DNA of 64,000 nucleotides from Bugulina stolonifera (Eukaryota; Bryozoa; Gymnolaemata; Cheilostomatida; Bugulidae), in assembly GCA_935421135.1 (NCBI GenBank), contig OW285189.1, positions 16,947,072-17,011,071 of the forward strand, written 5' to 3'. Positions 36,152 to 46,909 of the stretch are shown here, one piece after another (position 1 is the stretch's first letter; every line of letters starts with the position of its first letter). Under the pieces are notes generated by a model, which saw nothing but the letters and a program-made list of their open reading frames with translations, had not been told where the DNA came from and did no database searches. The translations under genes and the position numbers were made by a program.

Positions 36152-36723
36152 CTTTCTGTTTTACTATTGCTTGCAAGAGGGGTTTTAGGAAGCTTTCGCC
36201 TAGACCTAGTTTTGATAGGACTTCTATTTTCACCCTTCCCACTCCAACGTGCGCCAGCTTCTGACCTCTCTGGTTTTGTTTCTCTCCTATATGGGTGTGG
36301 TAGTGGTGACCTTGAGCCACTTCGCCTCTTTTCATCATCTCTTTTTTTCTCTCGCCCTCGCTCTTGTGCTTCTTCTTCTCTTTGTCTCCATGTATGCATT
36401 TCATTAAACCTAGTGTTAATTCCCTCTAATGTATTATACAACTCCTGCTGCGGATGGCGTGATCTCTCCAACTCTTTTAGGAACTTATTCATTTTATGAG
36501 CATGTTGCTCTAGCTGAGAGTAGATGTCTGTATCAGAGTTTTTGAGGTTAGATATTACATCTTTTCTGCTTTTTTCTGCCAGGAGTAGATCCCCATTTGT
36601 AGAGAGTGAGGGTAGATGCTCTCCTTCTTTTTTGTTGTTTCTACTATTCATTGATTCATATGTATGTTTATCCATAAGAAGATACTTTTTAGAAAACTTG
36701 AGACTCATTTCACCTTCGTCCAC
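36139..36723 (-). CDS. Basic, coiled-coil Maverick protein of unknown role, 194 aa
   Basis: The N-terminal KFSKKYLLMDKHTYESM motif is followed by a helical heptad-like region (~65-125) and an Arg/Ser/Lys-rich tail (e.g. EKRRSGSRSP). The tail suggests nucleic-acid binding. It overlaps the pX-like gene upstream (14 bp) and the integrase downstream (13 bp), so these three are translationally packed. I recall KFSKKYLL-type starts beside integrase in related elements, but no function is known to me. Confidence 0.7.
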   Translation of the reverse strand: MDEGEMSLKFSKKYLLMDKHTYESMNSRNNKKEGEHLPSLSTNGDLLLAEKSRKDVISNLKNSDTDIYSQLEQHAHKMNKFLKELERSRHPQQELYNTLEGINTRFNEMHTWRQREEEAQERGREKKRDDEKRRSGSRSPLPHPYRRETKPERSEAGARWSGKGENRSPIKTRSRRKLPKTPLASNSKTERWMI

Positions 36724-37108
36724 CGCCTAATCCACCAAGCACACCTCCGAGTAAACTTGCCAATGGCTTCAAAAGAAGACCTAAAAATCCGCCACGTTGT
36801 AGGATTAACTTTTTCTGCCTCACACTAGTACGAGAGTTGGTGAGATCCTCAATGGCCCTTCTATGTCGACGTAGAGAGTTCAACTGAGCGGTAGTTAGAT
36901 GAACATTACCTAATAATACATTTCTAGCACACTCAACAAGAGCGAGTATAAGGTCTTTGTTAGCCTCAGCAATGGTTGAATCTCTGATGGTTGCAGATGC
37001 TTTCGTCAGTGCATATATACTCAAGGCATTCCTCCTCAACCTTGGAGAATACTCGGGTGAATTAATGTATCTCATGCTTGATGATGGATGCGCTCTCTTC
37101 GAGTCCAA
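36710..37108 (-). CDS. pX-like small basic Maverick protein, 132 aa
   Basis: The core LTTAQLNSLRRHRRAIEDLT (71-90) is followed by VRQKKLILQRGGFLGLLL and a Gly/Leu hydrophobic end (GGVLGGLGGGRR). This arrangement of helix, basic patch, GGFL and hydrophobic tail recurs in small Polinton proteins compared with adenovirus pX or other virion-associated peptides. Probable roles are core condensation or membrane interaction. A TATATATCCC-like box lies at ~37166-37172. Confidence 0.65.
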   Translation of the reverse strand: MDSKRAHPSSSMRYINSPEYSPRLRRNALSIYALTKASATIRDSTIAEANKDLILALVECARNVLLGNVHLTTAQLNSLRRHRRAIEDLTNSRTSVRQKKLILQRGGFLGLLLKPLASLLGGVLGGLGGGRR

Positions 37109-37140
37109 GACAGTTTATGGAGAGAGTAGAGATGTGAATG

Positions 37141-37800
37141 CTACTTATATTCCAGGGTATTCGGGATATATACAGTCATGGGAGAGTGCTCAGAAGCAAA
37201 ATTACCGATCAGTCTAGCCCACTCCGGGGTTTCCTGGCGAAGATTCAAGAATAGAAAAGAGTGTGGCTTACGTGTAGCATCACTAAAAGCTTCTTGAACA
37301 GCTCTTGTACTCTGAGGAAAAGCCTGCTTTGCAAGATTGGTAACAGACATTCCGTCTCTGGGGTTCTTGAACAAGAAAAAGTACTGCGAGTTTATTGACA
37401 CTGTTCTATTATCTTTCGGGAAAAGGTTCTGTAGTAAGAAAAAGACGCTTATGTTCAGGTGGTGACTGAACTTTGTAAAGATTGCATTAGTAGTCTCTTT
37501 CCCCCCGACTTCACCCATCAAGTCATCAATGATGAGCCAGCGATTCTTCCCATCACGCTCTATATCCATTTCTACATCAATGAGTCCTGAATGAAACCTT
37601 ACTTTATCCTTGTAATCCTCAAAGCGGCGTTGCCAAACTCCATAGCAGTAAATGATTTCAACAGGAGTGGGTGAAGCAATTTCATCAACTCTCCTAATAA
37701 GACTAAATAGTAGTTCCGTTTTTCCACTCCCTGTTGGACCACAGACTAGAGCTGTGAAGGGACTCTGCAAGCGAAGATCGATTTCTTGGTGTGGACGCAT
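37141..37800 (-). CDS. FtsK/A32-type DNA-packaging ATPase, 219 aa
   Basis: Predicted to pump element DNA into capsids. Walker A is GPTGSGKT (21-28) and Walker B is WLIIDD (88-93), with a Gln-containing sensor strand VFFLLQN shortly after. The length fits Polinton ATPases. The first ~98 bp overlap the end of the membrane-protein frame upstream, in a different frame. Confidence 0.92.
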   Translation of the reverse strand: MRPHQEIDLRLQSPFTALVCGPTGSGKTELLFSLIRRVDEIASPTPVEIIYCYGVWQRRFEDYKDKVRFHSGLIDVEMDIERDGKNRWLIIDDLMGEVGGKETTNAIFTKFSHHLNISVFFLLQNLFPKDNRTVSINSQYFFLFKNPRDGMSVTNLAKQAFPQSTRAVQEAFSDATRKPHSFLFLNLRQETPEWARLIGNFASEHSPMTVYIPNTLEYK

Positions 37801-38110
37801 GCTGATCCAGTTGAGTAGCTAATAGAGTTGTGTTTGTTTTTAAAAAGTGTCCTTGCTTAAGTACTCCTTTGTCTTTGCCATTGGGTGGTTCCCTATCACT
37901 TAGATATGTGTAAACTGATGGTGATAAAGATGAGCAAGAAAGTATAAATAGTATTATGATTATGTAGAATGTGAACTTCTTTCTTTTGTTGCTTCTCTCT
38001 CCTATTTGCTCCCTTCCCTCTTCAGCAGAGATAGCTACTACTTCATCTAAGAGACCATCAGCCACATCTTCATAATTCTCATTTCTACATACTACCTCTT
38101 GCTTTGACAT
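37703..38110 (-). CDS. Single-pass membrane protein of the Maverick, 135 aa
   Basis: An acidic N-terminal part (1-40) is followed by NKRKK and one transmembrane helix (~46-65, FTFYIIIILFILSCS). A polar C-terminal half carries an NTT glycosylation sequon (93-95). The basic cluster before the helix predicts an N-in, C-out (type II) orientation. Its last 98 bp overlap the ATPase gene, so the extreme C-terminus may be constrained by that frame. It could be an envelope or attachment-related protein, or an accessory membrane factor; no homologue is recognised. Confidence 0.6.
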   Translation of the reverse strand: MSKQEVVCRNENYEDVADGLLDEVVAISAEEGREQIGERSNKRKKFTFYIIIILFILSCSSLSPSVYTYLSDREPPNGKDKGVLKQGHFLKTNTTLLATQLDQHASTPRNRSSLAESLHSSSLWSNREWKNGTTI

Positions 38111-38150
38111 CTTGCCCTTGTTTGAGAGAACGATTGGAATCTATACACTT

Positions 38151-39479
38151 TTATTCATCATTACTTTCTCCTGTTGGAACCCACTGTGGCAGTTTACTAT
38201 CTTCCCCTTCTGCTTTTGCATCATTATCATCTAGTTTGTTAGCCAGGTGGGGAATTATGTGATCAATAATTGATACACTATCCATTTTTTCTTCTTCTTC
38301 TTCTTTTTGCAAACGCTCGATTTCCATCATTAACCTCTCTTTTTCCATTCTTTCCTCTGTTAACTTTTTTTCTAAGAAGGCAATGCGATTTGTTCTTCTC
38401 TCTTTTCTTGCATCAATTCTCTGTTGCATCTCTAGTGCTTCTTTCCACCCCAGTGCTCCTGCCAATTCCACTTTCTTTAGTGCCAATTCTTGTTCTATCT
38501 TTCTAATCTCTTGTTCCCTTTTGTCACACATTTCAACCTCTTCTTTAGTTTCTACATGAGTTTGCTCTTCTATCATAATCTGCTTATTCTCTCCTGTAGA
38601 AGTCTCTCTCACTTCCACCCTAGCTTCTCCTGGTGAAGGGCTTCTTATCTCCTCTAACCCGTTTTTGGATGAATCTAGTTCTCCAATGTCACACATTTCA
38701 ACCTCTTCTATCATAACCTGGTTAGTCTCTCCTGTAGAAGTCTCTCTCACCTCTAATCTAGCATCTCCTGGTGAAGGACTTCTTATCACCTCTAACCCAT
38801 TTTTGGATGGATCTAGTTCTCCAAACAATCGCCCTGCATATAGCGTATTACCTCTACTAAGAATTAAACCAGGGATGCTTTCTTCATTGTAACTCCTCTT
38901 CGCTCGCGATTTCTCCTTCCCATCCTCAAAGCGACATCTTCTTGCCCCATCCTTTAATATGTTCAATACTCTATGATAGAGTTCATTCTTTGAACCTTCC
39001 CCACCAGGTTCATTATCCAGATATAGTAAGAAGTGAGTGTTAAAAGTGGCCTCCGCTCCCACACCAGTTTCATCCCAGTTTCTATCTTCAATAATCTTCT
39101 CAACCTCCACTCTACACCAGGTTGACAACTCTGCATTCCTAAGAAGGAGTAAGGGAGAAGAAACGGATGCGTTTTTTGTTTCTACCATAGATGAAAATCT
39201 TGACCTAGCTCCTGTTAAGTCTTCATAACAAAGTGCCATTTTCCTCAACTTTTCCTCTCCTATCTTAAAAGGGATATTCATAGAGAGTGAAAGTGTTCTA
39301 AAATAGATGGCAAGCTCTACCACTAAGGAATTATGAGCGAGTCTGTCAACCCAATACCACATCCATGGACTATTCGTTTCTTCGATATTACTTTTGATCA
39401 TATAATCCCATACAGACTTCGGGAGGACTTCCTTTAAAAGTACATATCTCCCCGCTGCTCCTTTGGTGAGAAAAGACAT
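38151..39479 (-). CDS. Maverick protein of unknown function with internal duplication, 442 aa
   Basis: First gene from the right end, with its own TATA box at the TIR edge. Residues 1-210 look globular and unfamiliar (e.g. SPWMWYWVDRLAHNSLVVEL at 37-56). Residues 220-264 and 266-319 are a tandem duplication (SKNGLE, IRSPSPG, VRETSTGE, EVEMCD in each), the second with a 9-residue insert. Residues ~315-400 are a charged coiled coil. No polymerase, helicase or primase motif is visible. Position under the terminal promoter would suit an early or replication-linked protein, but that is inference. Confidence 0.75.
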   Translation of the reverse strand: MSFLTKGAAGRYVLLKEVLPKSVWDYMIKSNIEETNSPWMWYWVDRLAHNSLVVELAIYFRTLSLSMNIPFKIGEEKLRKMALCYEDLTGARSRFSSMVETKNASVSSPLLLLRNAELSTWCRVEVEKIIEDRNWDETGVGAEATFNTHFLLYLDNEPGGEGSKNELYHRVLNILKDGARRCRFEDGKEKSRAKRSYNEESIPGLILSRGNTLYAGRLFGELDPSKNGLEVIRSPSPGDARLEVRETSTGETNQVMIEEVEMCDIGELDSSKNGLEEIRSPSPGEARVEVRETSTGENKQIMIEEQTHVETKEEVEMCDKREQEIRKIEQELALKKVELAGALGWKEALEMQQRIDARKERRTNRIAFLEKKLTEERMEKERLMMEIERLQKEEEEEKMDSVSIIDHIIPHLANKLDDNDAKAEGEDSKLPQWVPTGESNDE

Positions 39480-39532
39480 GTTTGCTATGACTAAGTCTTC
39501 TTTGTATTAATACTATCATCAGTCAAACTTAT

Positions 39533-39540
39533 CTTTTATA
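39533..39540 (-). promoter_or_regulatory. TATA box at the inner edge of the right TIR
   Basis: TATAAAAG on the minus strand, 54-61 bp upstream of the ATG at 39479. It straddles the TIR boundary (39536): the left TIR reads ACTATAATG at the same place and lacks the full box. Confidence 0.75.
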
Positions 39541-39795
39541 GTCCCACCCCAGTGGAACTCGGAATGGGCGGCGGGCCGCTGCCTAGTCGCTTGGCCCGGT
39601 GGATACGGGGCACCGGCGTCGCCTCCACGTGTACGGTCGGCGCCGCACGCAACGTGGGCGGACGCGGCTTGACCGCCTCAAACGATTGGTCGTTCGGGTG
39701 AGTGGGGGTTGCGGGGTGGGGAGGGTGGGCGGCGGTGGAGGAGGGGTGGCGGTGATGACGGTGATGGCGGCGGCGGCGGCGGCGGCGGTGGTGGT

Positions 39796-39826
<31 letters not shown>

Positions 39827-40243
39827 GTGGTGGTGGTGGCGGTGGTGGCGGCGGCGGCGGTGGCGGCGACGGTGGTGAGGGCGGTGGTGGTGGCGGCGGC
39901 GGCGGCGGTGGTGAGGGCGGCGGTGGCGGCGGCGGCGACGGCGGTGGCGCGGACGGGACGAGGGCGGTGGCGGGGAGGAGGGAGGAGTGGGAGGTGGGGG
40001 AGGGGGAGGGGAGGAGGGTGGGAAGGAGGAAGGGAAGGGGTCGTGGCCGGGTTCGGGGTCAAGTGTGCAAATGTTTTTTCGACCAATCAGAAGGGGGGAT
40101 TTTGGGGTGACCTTGGCAAGGTCGTGTGCAAAATTTTTGTGCTCTTCTGTGATTGGTTGAAATCGGAAATACCGGCTTGTGATTGGTTGAAAACAGGGGT
40201 CAATGAGTGCGTGTCTGTCTAGAAGTGCACTGACTATACTACT
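39536..40243. repeat. Right terminal inverted repeat of the Maverick (708 bp)
   Basis: Inverse of 29382-30098 with only ~9 bp length difference in the triplet tract (about 39760-39955). Same CCAAT boxes and GC-rich character. The right target duplication GTTAGA follows at 40244-40249. Confidence 0.93.
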
Positions 40244-40249
40244 GTTAGA

Positions 40250-42488
40250 TCATGTTATCTACATTAAATCATCAACATATTATAATATTGTATATGGGAG
40301 GTTTTTAGACCCGTAGAAGGTTTTCCTCCAAAATTTGTTTTCAGTTTTCTTACCTTGCGATTAATATTTTATATTACAGTAGATGAATAAATAAATTGCC
40401 AAGATAATATACATGTACATTTAGAGTACTGGGTAAAACAATATTGTCCCTGTGTATTAATAGCAGTTAGCGTCTTCGGAAACTGTACTAGTTCATATGA
40501 GAGTGCTATAATATCTGAACACAGCTTAAGCGTACAGGCGTGACTAATGCTTGATCTGAAGGAGACTCCCCTTGTTAACAATAAATATTATTACCAGGCA
40601 CACTTAACCTAGCATTATAGCTAGCGTTATATTATTGAATAAAAAACATTGTTATTGCAGCAGATGGCTATTTATAAAGCTTGCATGTGCAATATCCGGC
40701 TACGCCTATTATGTCTTTATAACAGAACTGCATTGAATATTATTTAGTTCATTAAAGTTAATATGTTCAGTTGAAGTTGTAGTGAAAGTAGTTTGATTGG
40801 TTTCCCATAAAAGTCTGTTATAGTGAACTCTGTGAGGACTCTGTAATAACTGTAGTTTGAGATGATATCAGCAACAGCAGAGCCTAAACTTTGGTAAACA
40901 ACAAGATGTTTTGCGGGGTTTCATCAAGTTTAAATACTATTACATTATAATATGATAGAGAATGAAATTACTAGAAAGTTTCATTACAAGATACATTATT
41001 ATAGAAAAAATACTATGTAGCAATTACTAAATGGCAGTATGATACAACTTGTTGAATGTTTCGAAATTCTCTGTTTCGTTGTTTCCGGCACATCCTGTCC
41101 ATATCTTGACGGTGTAGAGTTGTAGAGAGCAGAGTTGGCAAAATCTTAGCTGGTCCTACACCAGCCAACTACAGCTGCCATTTTTCTTCTCTAAAGCAGC
41201 GGAAACAGACTGAGATATTTTAAGCTCATTTGCACACTGACACCAACATGTCTGTAGTATTTTATACACTCGGAGCAGAGCAGAACATGTATATATGTAA
41301 TAAGCACTGATAAGCACGATATCAAAAATTTTGGTGATTACAATAGAAAATTTATAAAATATGCCCACCTTCTAAAAAATATTGAGAGCTTAGTCTCTGT
41401 GACTTTGTTGAGCTCCTAATTAGTTCTGAAGCTAAGACAGAGGAAGACAACTAGGAATTGAAAGTCCGCAAGTACCGATTATGATTGGTAAGACAGTCCA
41501 GCTTATGAGTAGATGCATTGCTTTGTGTGTAATATAATCTAGCATAGGGAGGAGACAACTTCTTGGAACAGAAAGATGACATAATTCATTTCAGTCATGT
41601 CTAAGAGTAGACAACTACTAATAGCTTCAATAGCGGTAAATTCTACTTAAAGGTAAACAGAGGTAGTAACTTATATAACCGAATATGAGTGTTACTTGCA
41701 TTTTATAAACTAAAACTGTTATGAAGTACAAGTACAGTAGTATCACATGTATAAGCAAGCTCAAGCAGTTGTGTACAAATACTGAAATGATTGTAATATT
41801 ATCACAGGTATGATATAAAGTATCAATATGTCACAAGAGAGGACCACTACCAAAAGTTACCTTTGGGAAAACTTAAAAGTAATCTACATGTAGTTCAGTG
41901 GGGTTAAAGCTTGGGTACACTAGAAGCTGTCAGCAGAGCAGGGTTGTTGTGGAGCAGGGTTGTTTTTTGTCGGCACAGCTCTATTGGCAGTGTGTAGCAC
42001 CAGTTCACCAATGGCCTTAATTAATGCTCATCCAATAATCAAAGCTAATTTGTAATAAATTATATAATTTGAGTCTTTGTATCCGACAGCAGCCCGTCTG
42101 TCACAGCTGGAAGCTGAAAAGACCAACATGCAACAATAGACATCTCATGTAGCAGTGCCTGTATGGTGTTCAGTTGAACATACTTCTTGCATGCACACAC
42201 ATTTTTTCTTGGGATTTCTAGTCAATGGCAACCGCTAACGTTATTGTATTGTTTGCAGCACTAAATTTTTTTAAATACTTGAATATCTTCCTGTTTTTTG
42301 CATAATTATTGTTTCACAATACCATGTTTGTGCAATGTTATAAGATTCAATTTATTTAGTAAGAAACTTCTACAGATCAACAGTATAATGCATACAGTAA
42401 TATATACCAGTTAGGAGACTGCTCTTTGTTGGGTATTCAGGGTCGTAGAGCAAAACATTTCTCATTTTCAAATAGACATAGTAGAGCT
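40250..42488. other. Displaced 3' flank of copy A, then non-coding
   Basis: The first ~100 bp (TCATGTTATCTACATTAAATC and on) are the other half of the copy A 3' flank, matching 63135 onward in copy D. Beyond, dispersed repeats occur (40850-40960 related to 24050-24160; 41590-41720 related to the fold-back element). No gene is supported. Confidence 0.6.
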
Positions 42489-45006
42489 TTAAAGAGTGCT
42501 GCACTCTACTTTGCATACTCCCCATCCTCGATTATATGTATTGAAATATCTCCTGTTAATGCCGATGTAAATACGCTGACTAGAAGGCTTAAACCAGAAA
42601 GGGCTAGTTCCATCTGTACTTATACCTGCTGATGATTTCATCTGTACTCTGTAATCTGTAATAGTGTATTCTACAAACCTACAATAGAACACACAAAAGT
42701 AATAATACATGTAGATACTGTAGACCTCTCTGCTTTGAGATACCTTAGCCTTCTTTTGGGACTATCAAACTAGGGGCTTTGAAGCATGGAAAACTGCCCA
42801 AGCAATGAGTAAATTTTAAGACTAACTATTCTACCAACATCATGTCAAAATTTATAGGCACAACACAAGCAAAACTGGGTAGCATTGTATAAAATAATAA
42901 CACTTCCAGTGCATAGACAATCAATATATTTATGGCAATGCATAGTTGTCCTCTCTTAGCTTAGTTTAAACTTTAAGAGAGAAAGAAATTTACATGTAGA
43001 TGCGTTAAGGTTTGTTATTCTGTAGCTAGATGTAGGCAATAGCCCTCACCCTTGACATAATTAGACGTTTAATTGTTCACAAAAGAATAATTTTTCAAGA
43101 GAATTTACAACAGCTTAAGAAAAAATACCTGGATAACATTCAATCGGCTCACTCACAGTGTTTTCAACCTTTTTACTTGCTGTTTTAATTCACATGGGCA
43201 AATATTTAATTGAATCAAGCAATCACAATCTCTAGCTATTCTAGTCTCTGACAATCTGGTTTCCTTTTGCTGTATTTTATGTATATTATCATTTGAATAT
43301 AATTCTAACCCTTTTTATATAAGGAGTTTTTTAAAGCAATAAAATAAAAATATAAAGATTCCGTATTTTCTGATTCAGATTTTTCCAATTACTCTCTGGT
43401 TCGAGGCTAGTAAGTTCCAACCCTGATAATACCTTTGGGAGCTGGTATCCAACTGCTTATGTAGATTGGTATAACTTTGGTAATTAGATCTGTAGTTGTT
43501 ACTTCCACCTCTTTTTGTCATTAATCTTGTTTTTGTCTTCATGTTTCCATAGTTTCCTTTTCCATAGATGTAAGCATTGGACTCTGTGGCTCCTGGAATA
43601 ATAAATAATTATTTGCTATATAACGTACATTTTTCCAAACTGGCTATTGGTGCTAGTTGCATGCTTCTATAGCATAGCAATGTTAGAATCACAGTTGGTA
43701 ATATTTGAGATCCAGCACTAGTTTTATAAGCCCATAGAGGCCACAATTTCAAAGATAATCTGGTGGCTTAGGTATATAGATTTACATGTATGACATACAG
43801 GCAAACGTCAGAATCTTATGCTAAATATCCAAGATCAACACAAACATGTAATTACATTTATATATTTATGTAAAAGTGTACATGTATTATTGTAGTCGTA
43901 AATCACAAATGTCAGCATTCGGAGCTGAAGCATTACTAGCCTCAATAAATATGTAAATTACTCAATAAGGATATACATGTACAAACTTACCTATAGCAGT
44001 AGGTGAATCGGATATACTGTAGATGAACATATCAGGTGTTAGTATGTCCATGGTAAACCTACATTTGAAACCTTTTCCTCCTGACAAGTGCACTTCCAAG
44101 CTGAAATAATAATCAGTGAAACCAATAGAGCTTTATTTTGACAATTTAGCAGGGTAAACAAGAGTTATCCTAAAATGTTGATCAACTGCAAAGAATTGCA
44201 TTCCTATTTGGAAGCACCTTTATAATTGCAGTATTTTTCTGTTGTGTGGTTTGATATGCTACCTGACCCCTACCAGAATAAACATTGTTAGATAAGACAA
44301 TTCCAAGACGCAATTCAAAATAATTTATATAGCCTATGTGTAAATCCACACCAACCCGCCGGCTACTTCATCACTATTACTAATCAATAAGAAAATGAAT
44401 GATGCACCAATACACTATTAACGACAGTATATAAAGTATCAAACACTAAGTACCTGTATGCTCTGCTGCAGGCATCATCTGAAGTGACTTGGGTTGGAGA
44501 GAAACTAAAAGGATAAGAGGGGCTGCATCCATTCCCATTGCTGAGATCACATACCTTATGTTCAGCACCAGTGAACCCTGCAGATTTTGATCATTTCTAG
44601 TTTATATAATAAAGGTAATTCTTCCATATCCATGTATTTAATGTTCTTTTTATTTACATAGAATCCGTGGAAAAGAGTATTAAATGACATATCCAACAGA
44701 AAATTTTGTTTGGTCTTGTCTGACACAGTGTTAGTTGTGTCATTTTACAGTCCCTGGGCTAAAGCATGAGCTCATCTGAATTATTACCCATTAATAGTAA
44801 ATGCTAATACACTTACATGAAACCTCCCTTGAATATGAAAATGATTCCAAGTCACATGACTTGACTTCAACTTGAAAAATACCTTTAAATTTAATTTCTA
44901 AACACTGAGAGAATATCTTCCAAGTCAAGTATATGTAGATATGAATTCTAATACGAATGGCCTACATACCCAACAGAGCAAGGATACTGAGAATTACTCT
45001 AAACAT
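42489..45006 (-). CDS. Small secreted six-cysteine protein, copy B (206 aa)
   Basis: Exons in transcript order: 45006-44970, 44577-44454, 44100-43991, 43592-43433, 42678-42489 (stop TAA). Phases are 1-2-1-2 with GT-AG borders. The signal peptide is MFRVILSILALLG. The six family cysteines are kept: three in exon 2, one in exon 3 (FKCRF), two in exon 5 (GVCKVECST). Exon 4 lacks Cys and has a Lys/Asn/Tyr-rich insert relative to copy A. SISDSPTA and YIGINRRY are conserved. It is convergent with copy A; without the Maverick the two would lie ~2.3 kb apart. Confidence 0.9.
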
Positions 45007-45080
45007 TTCTATTATTCTGTCTTCAGCATTCTACTTTTCTAAATCTTCCAAAGAATGCAGTTCAGTTACAGCTGGCTTCC

Positions 45081-45088
45081 CTTTTATA
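45081..45088 (-). promoter_or_regulatory. TATA box of secreted-protein copy B
   Basis: TATAAAAG on the minus strand, first base 82 bp before the ATG at 45006, followed by GGAAGCCAGCTGTAACTGAA as in the other copies. Confidence 0.85.
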
Positions 45089-45479
45089 CCACTTACACAC
45101 CCTTTAGCCTTAGAGTGTTAATCCAACCAATAAGATTAGAGCAAGACAGTAACTTGTGGGTTTTGTGTTCAGCAATTAGATGGCTCTATCCTCAGAATCC
45201 AATTTTACATAATGCCGTGTTACAACATGTAAAACCTTTTTCTTGCAGTAAATACAATGTAGCTGCTTCATATTAAGCAACCAAAACTACACTATATACT
45301 ACATTTTATTTAAGACATCCAAAGTCTCACTTTAGGTTTATTTTTTGTACATATCACCTGTCTACCCTGTAGCATAGAGTGCTTTCTCTCCTCGTGTACC
45401 TGGCTTTTCAATCGATCAAATGTAAAATTGAAATATTAATTTATTACCATTTAATAATCCTCTTAGAGTTTAACAAACA

Positions 45480-45739
45480 TTACAGATATTGGGCACAGTG
45501 GAATCCTTGCGAGTAATTTCTAGCAGAATTACTATGAAGAGCTACGGCTTTAGATTTAATCACATTAAGCCCTTCACCAACTTTCATGACGTGAGAACAT
45601 AATGGTGCCATTGCTGGTGGCGTCATATGATTTCTCAAAACACCTGAAACTGATGAAAGAATATTTATCATGACTTCAATATAATACTTTTTTGCTGTTT
45701 GTTGGCATTCAACATGATCTCTCTCCATAATCTCTAAAA
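45480..45739 (-). CDS. Possible terminal exon of an unknown gene (low confidence)
   Basis: On the minus strand an acceptor (ATCATTTTAG) opens an 85-codon frame ending TAA/TGA at ~45480, with protein-like composition (e.g. MERDHVECQQTAKKYYIEVM, PPAMAPLCSHVMKVGEGLN). No upstream exon in phase was found and no family is recognised. It may be a gene fragment. Confidence 0.3.
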
Positions 45740-46108
45740 TGATTATTAAATGGTAATAACACAAACATTTACAATTGTTGTCATTTAGCACTATCAGGAA
45801 ATCATCTTACAGTAGAACGTGATGTTTCTGATAAGAGTGTAGACTAGAGATGATTGTGTAAGAAATCATACAGGTTTTGGACCAAACTTAAGTCAATGCT
45901 CCCAATATTTCTCAGGCATGGTTAATCTCAAATACTAATATTCAATACTAAATTTTCTAACATGATATAACATGATTCGAAACCTAACACTGCTGCTGCT
46001 TGACTTAACTTGACTCGGCTTGACTTGCAAGTCAACTCGTCATAAGTCGACTTGATTTGAACTTGTTAACTTACTGACATGACTTGACTTAAATTTGCAC
46101 ATCAATAT

Positions 46109-46909
46109 TGTAATGGTTTCTGGTTTCCGAGCGGTCGTCCTTGGACGACTGCCGACCCAAGAAATGAAGTGCCTATGAGTGGTGCTAGGCCTTCTCATTA
46201 CATGAAAGATCGAGCGGTCTCAGTAGTCAAAGTACTACCAGAGACGACCTATCTGGTCCCGAGTCTAGCCTGGAGACTATACTGTGAAAAAGAGTGGTAC
46301 GACCTAGTAGGCGGTTCGCTAAGCGAATGACCTGGCAAAAGGAAGTGAAAGTCTCTGTATAATAAGTATAGATGTGTCTTTATTGAGATCCAAGCAAAGA
46401 CTGAGACAACAAACGTAAAAACAATGCCTTTTATATAGTATAAGAACTTCCGCCCGACGTAGTGTCGGGAAAAGACGACGTAGGGTCGTCCGGAAGTTGC
46501 ACAACAACATGGCGGCCGGAAGCCCGACAGCCGATCCAAAATAGGTCGGGTTATACAAAAGTTGCTTATAATAATCCAATTCATGTACAAAATGAATATC
46601 AAGGGATTCTGAGAGGTCGGGCCTCTTTACATGGGTATAAAAGGTACCAAAAGACTCAGTAATTGCCATACATGAATGTACAATGGTATATAGTTAAGTA
46701 GAATGGATATAAACACATAGATACACGTATGTAGACATTAAATGAATGGTTTAGACATGCAATACAGTGGAGTATGAGTACACGAGCAGCTAAGTATGAG
46801 AGTACGAATGTTAGCTGAGTAGTGCTGTGGCAACTACTAGGCACTTAAGGTGCTATGAGGTTTATCCGGGTATAGCTGGAGTCGTATACAAATGTCCTGT
46901 ACCATTACA
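46109..46909 (-). mobile_element. Solo LTR, 801 bp, TSD ATAT
   Basis: The minus strand begins TGTAATGGTACAGG and ends AAACCATTACA, a TG...CA unit with short inverted ends, flanked by ATAT at 46105-46108 and 46910-46913. Internal order fits an LTR: TATATAAAAGG at ~46430, then CTCAATAAAG (polyadenylation signal) at ~46378. No coding part accompanies it. It sits inside an older GACTTG-rich repeat. Confidence 0.75.

Larger units (their letters stand above)
29382..40243. mobile_element. Complete Maverick/Polinton (10,862 bp) lacking DNA polymerase B
   Basis: Both ends start with AGTAGTATAGTC (5'-AG, as in Polintons). They are flanked by the 6-bp duplication GTTAGA at 29376-29381 and 40244-40249. 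Inverted repeats of 717 bp (left) and 708 bp (right) bound a unit with capsid, protease, packaging ATPase and DDE integrase, all intact and almost all on the minus strand. The gene set matches the family annotated in animals as F54H12.2/F54H12.3-like. No family-B polymerase, helicase or primase frame exists inside, although polB is a defining gene of autonomous Polintons. This is either a polB-lacking lineage or a deletion derivative that uses polymerase supplied in trans or by the host. Confidence 0.95.
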
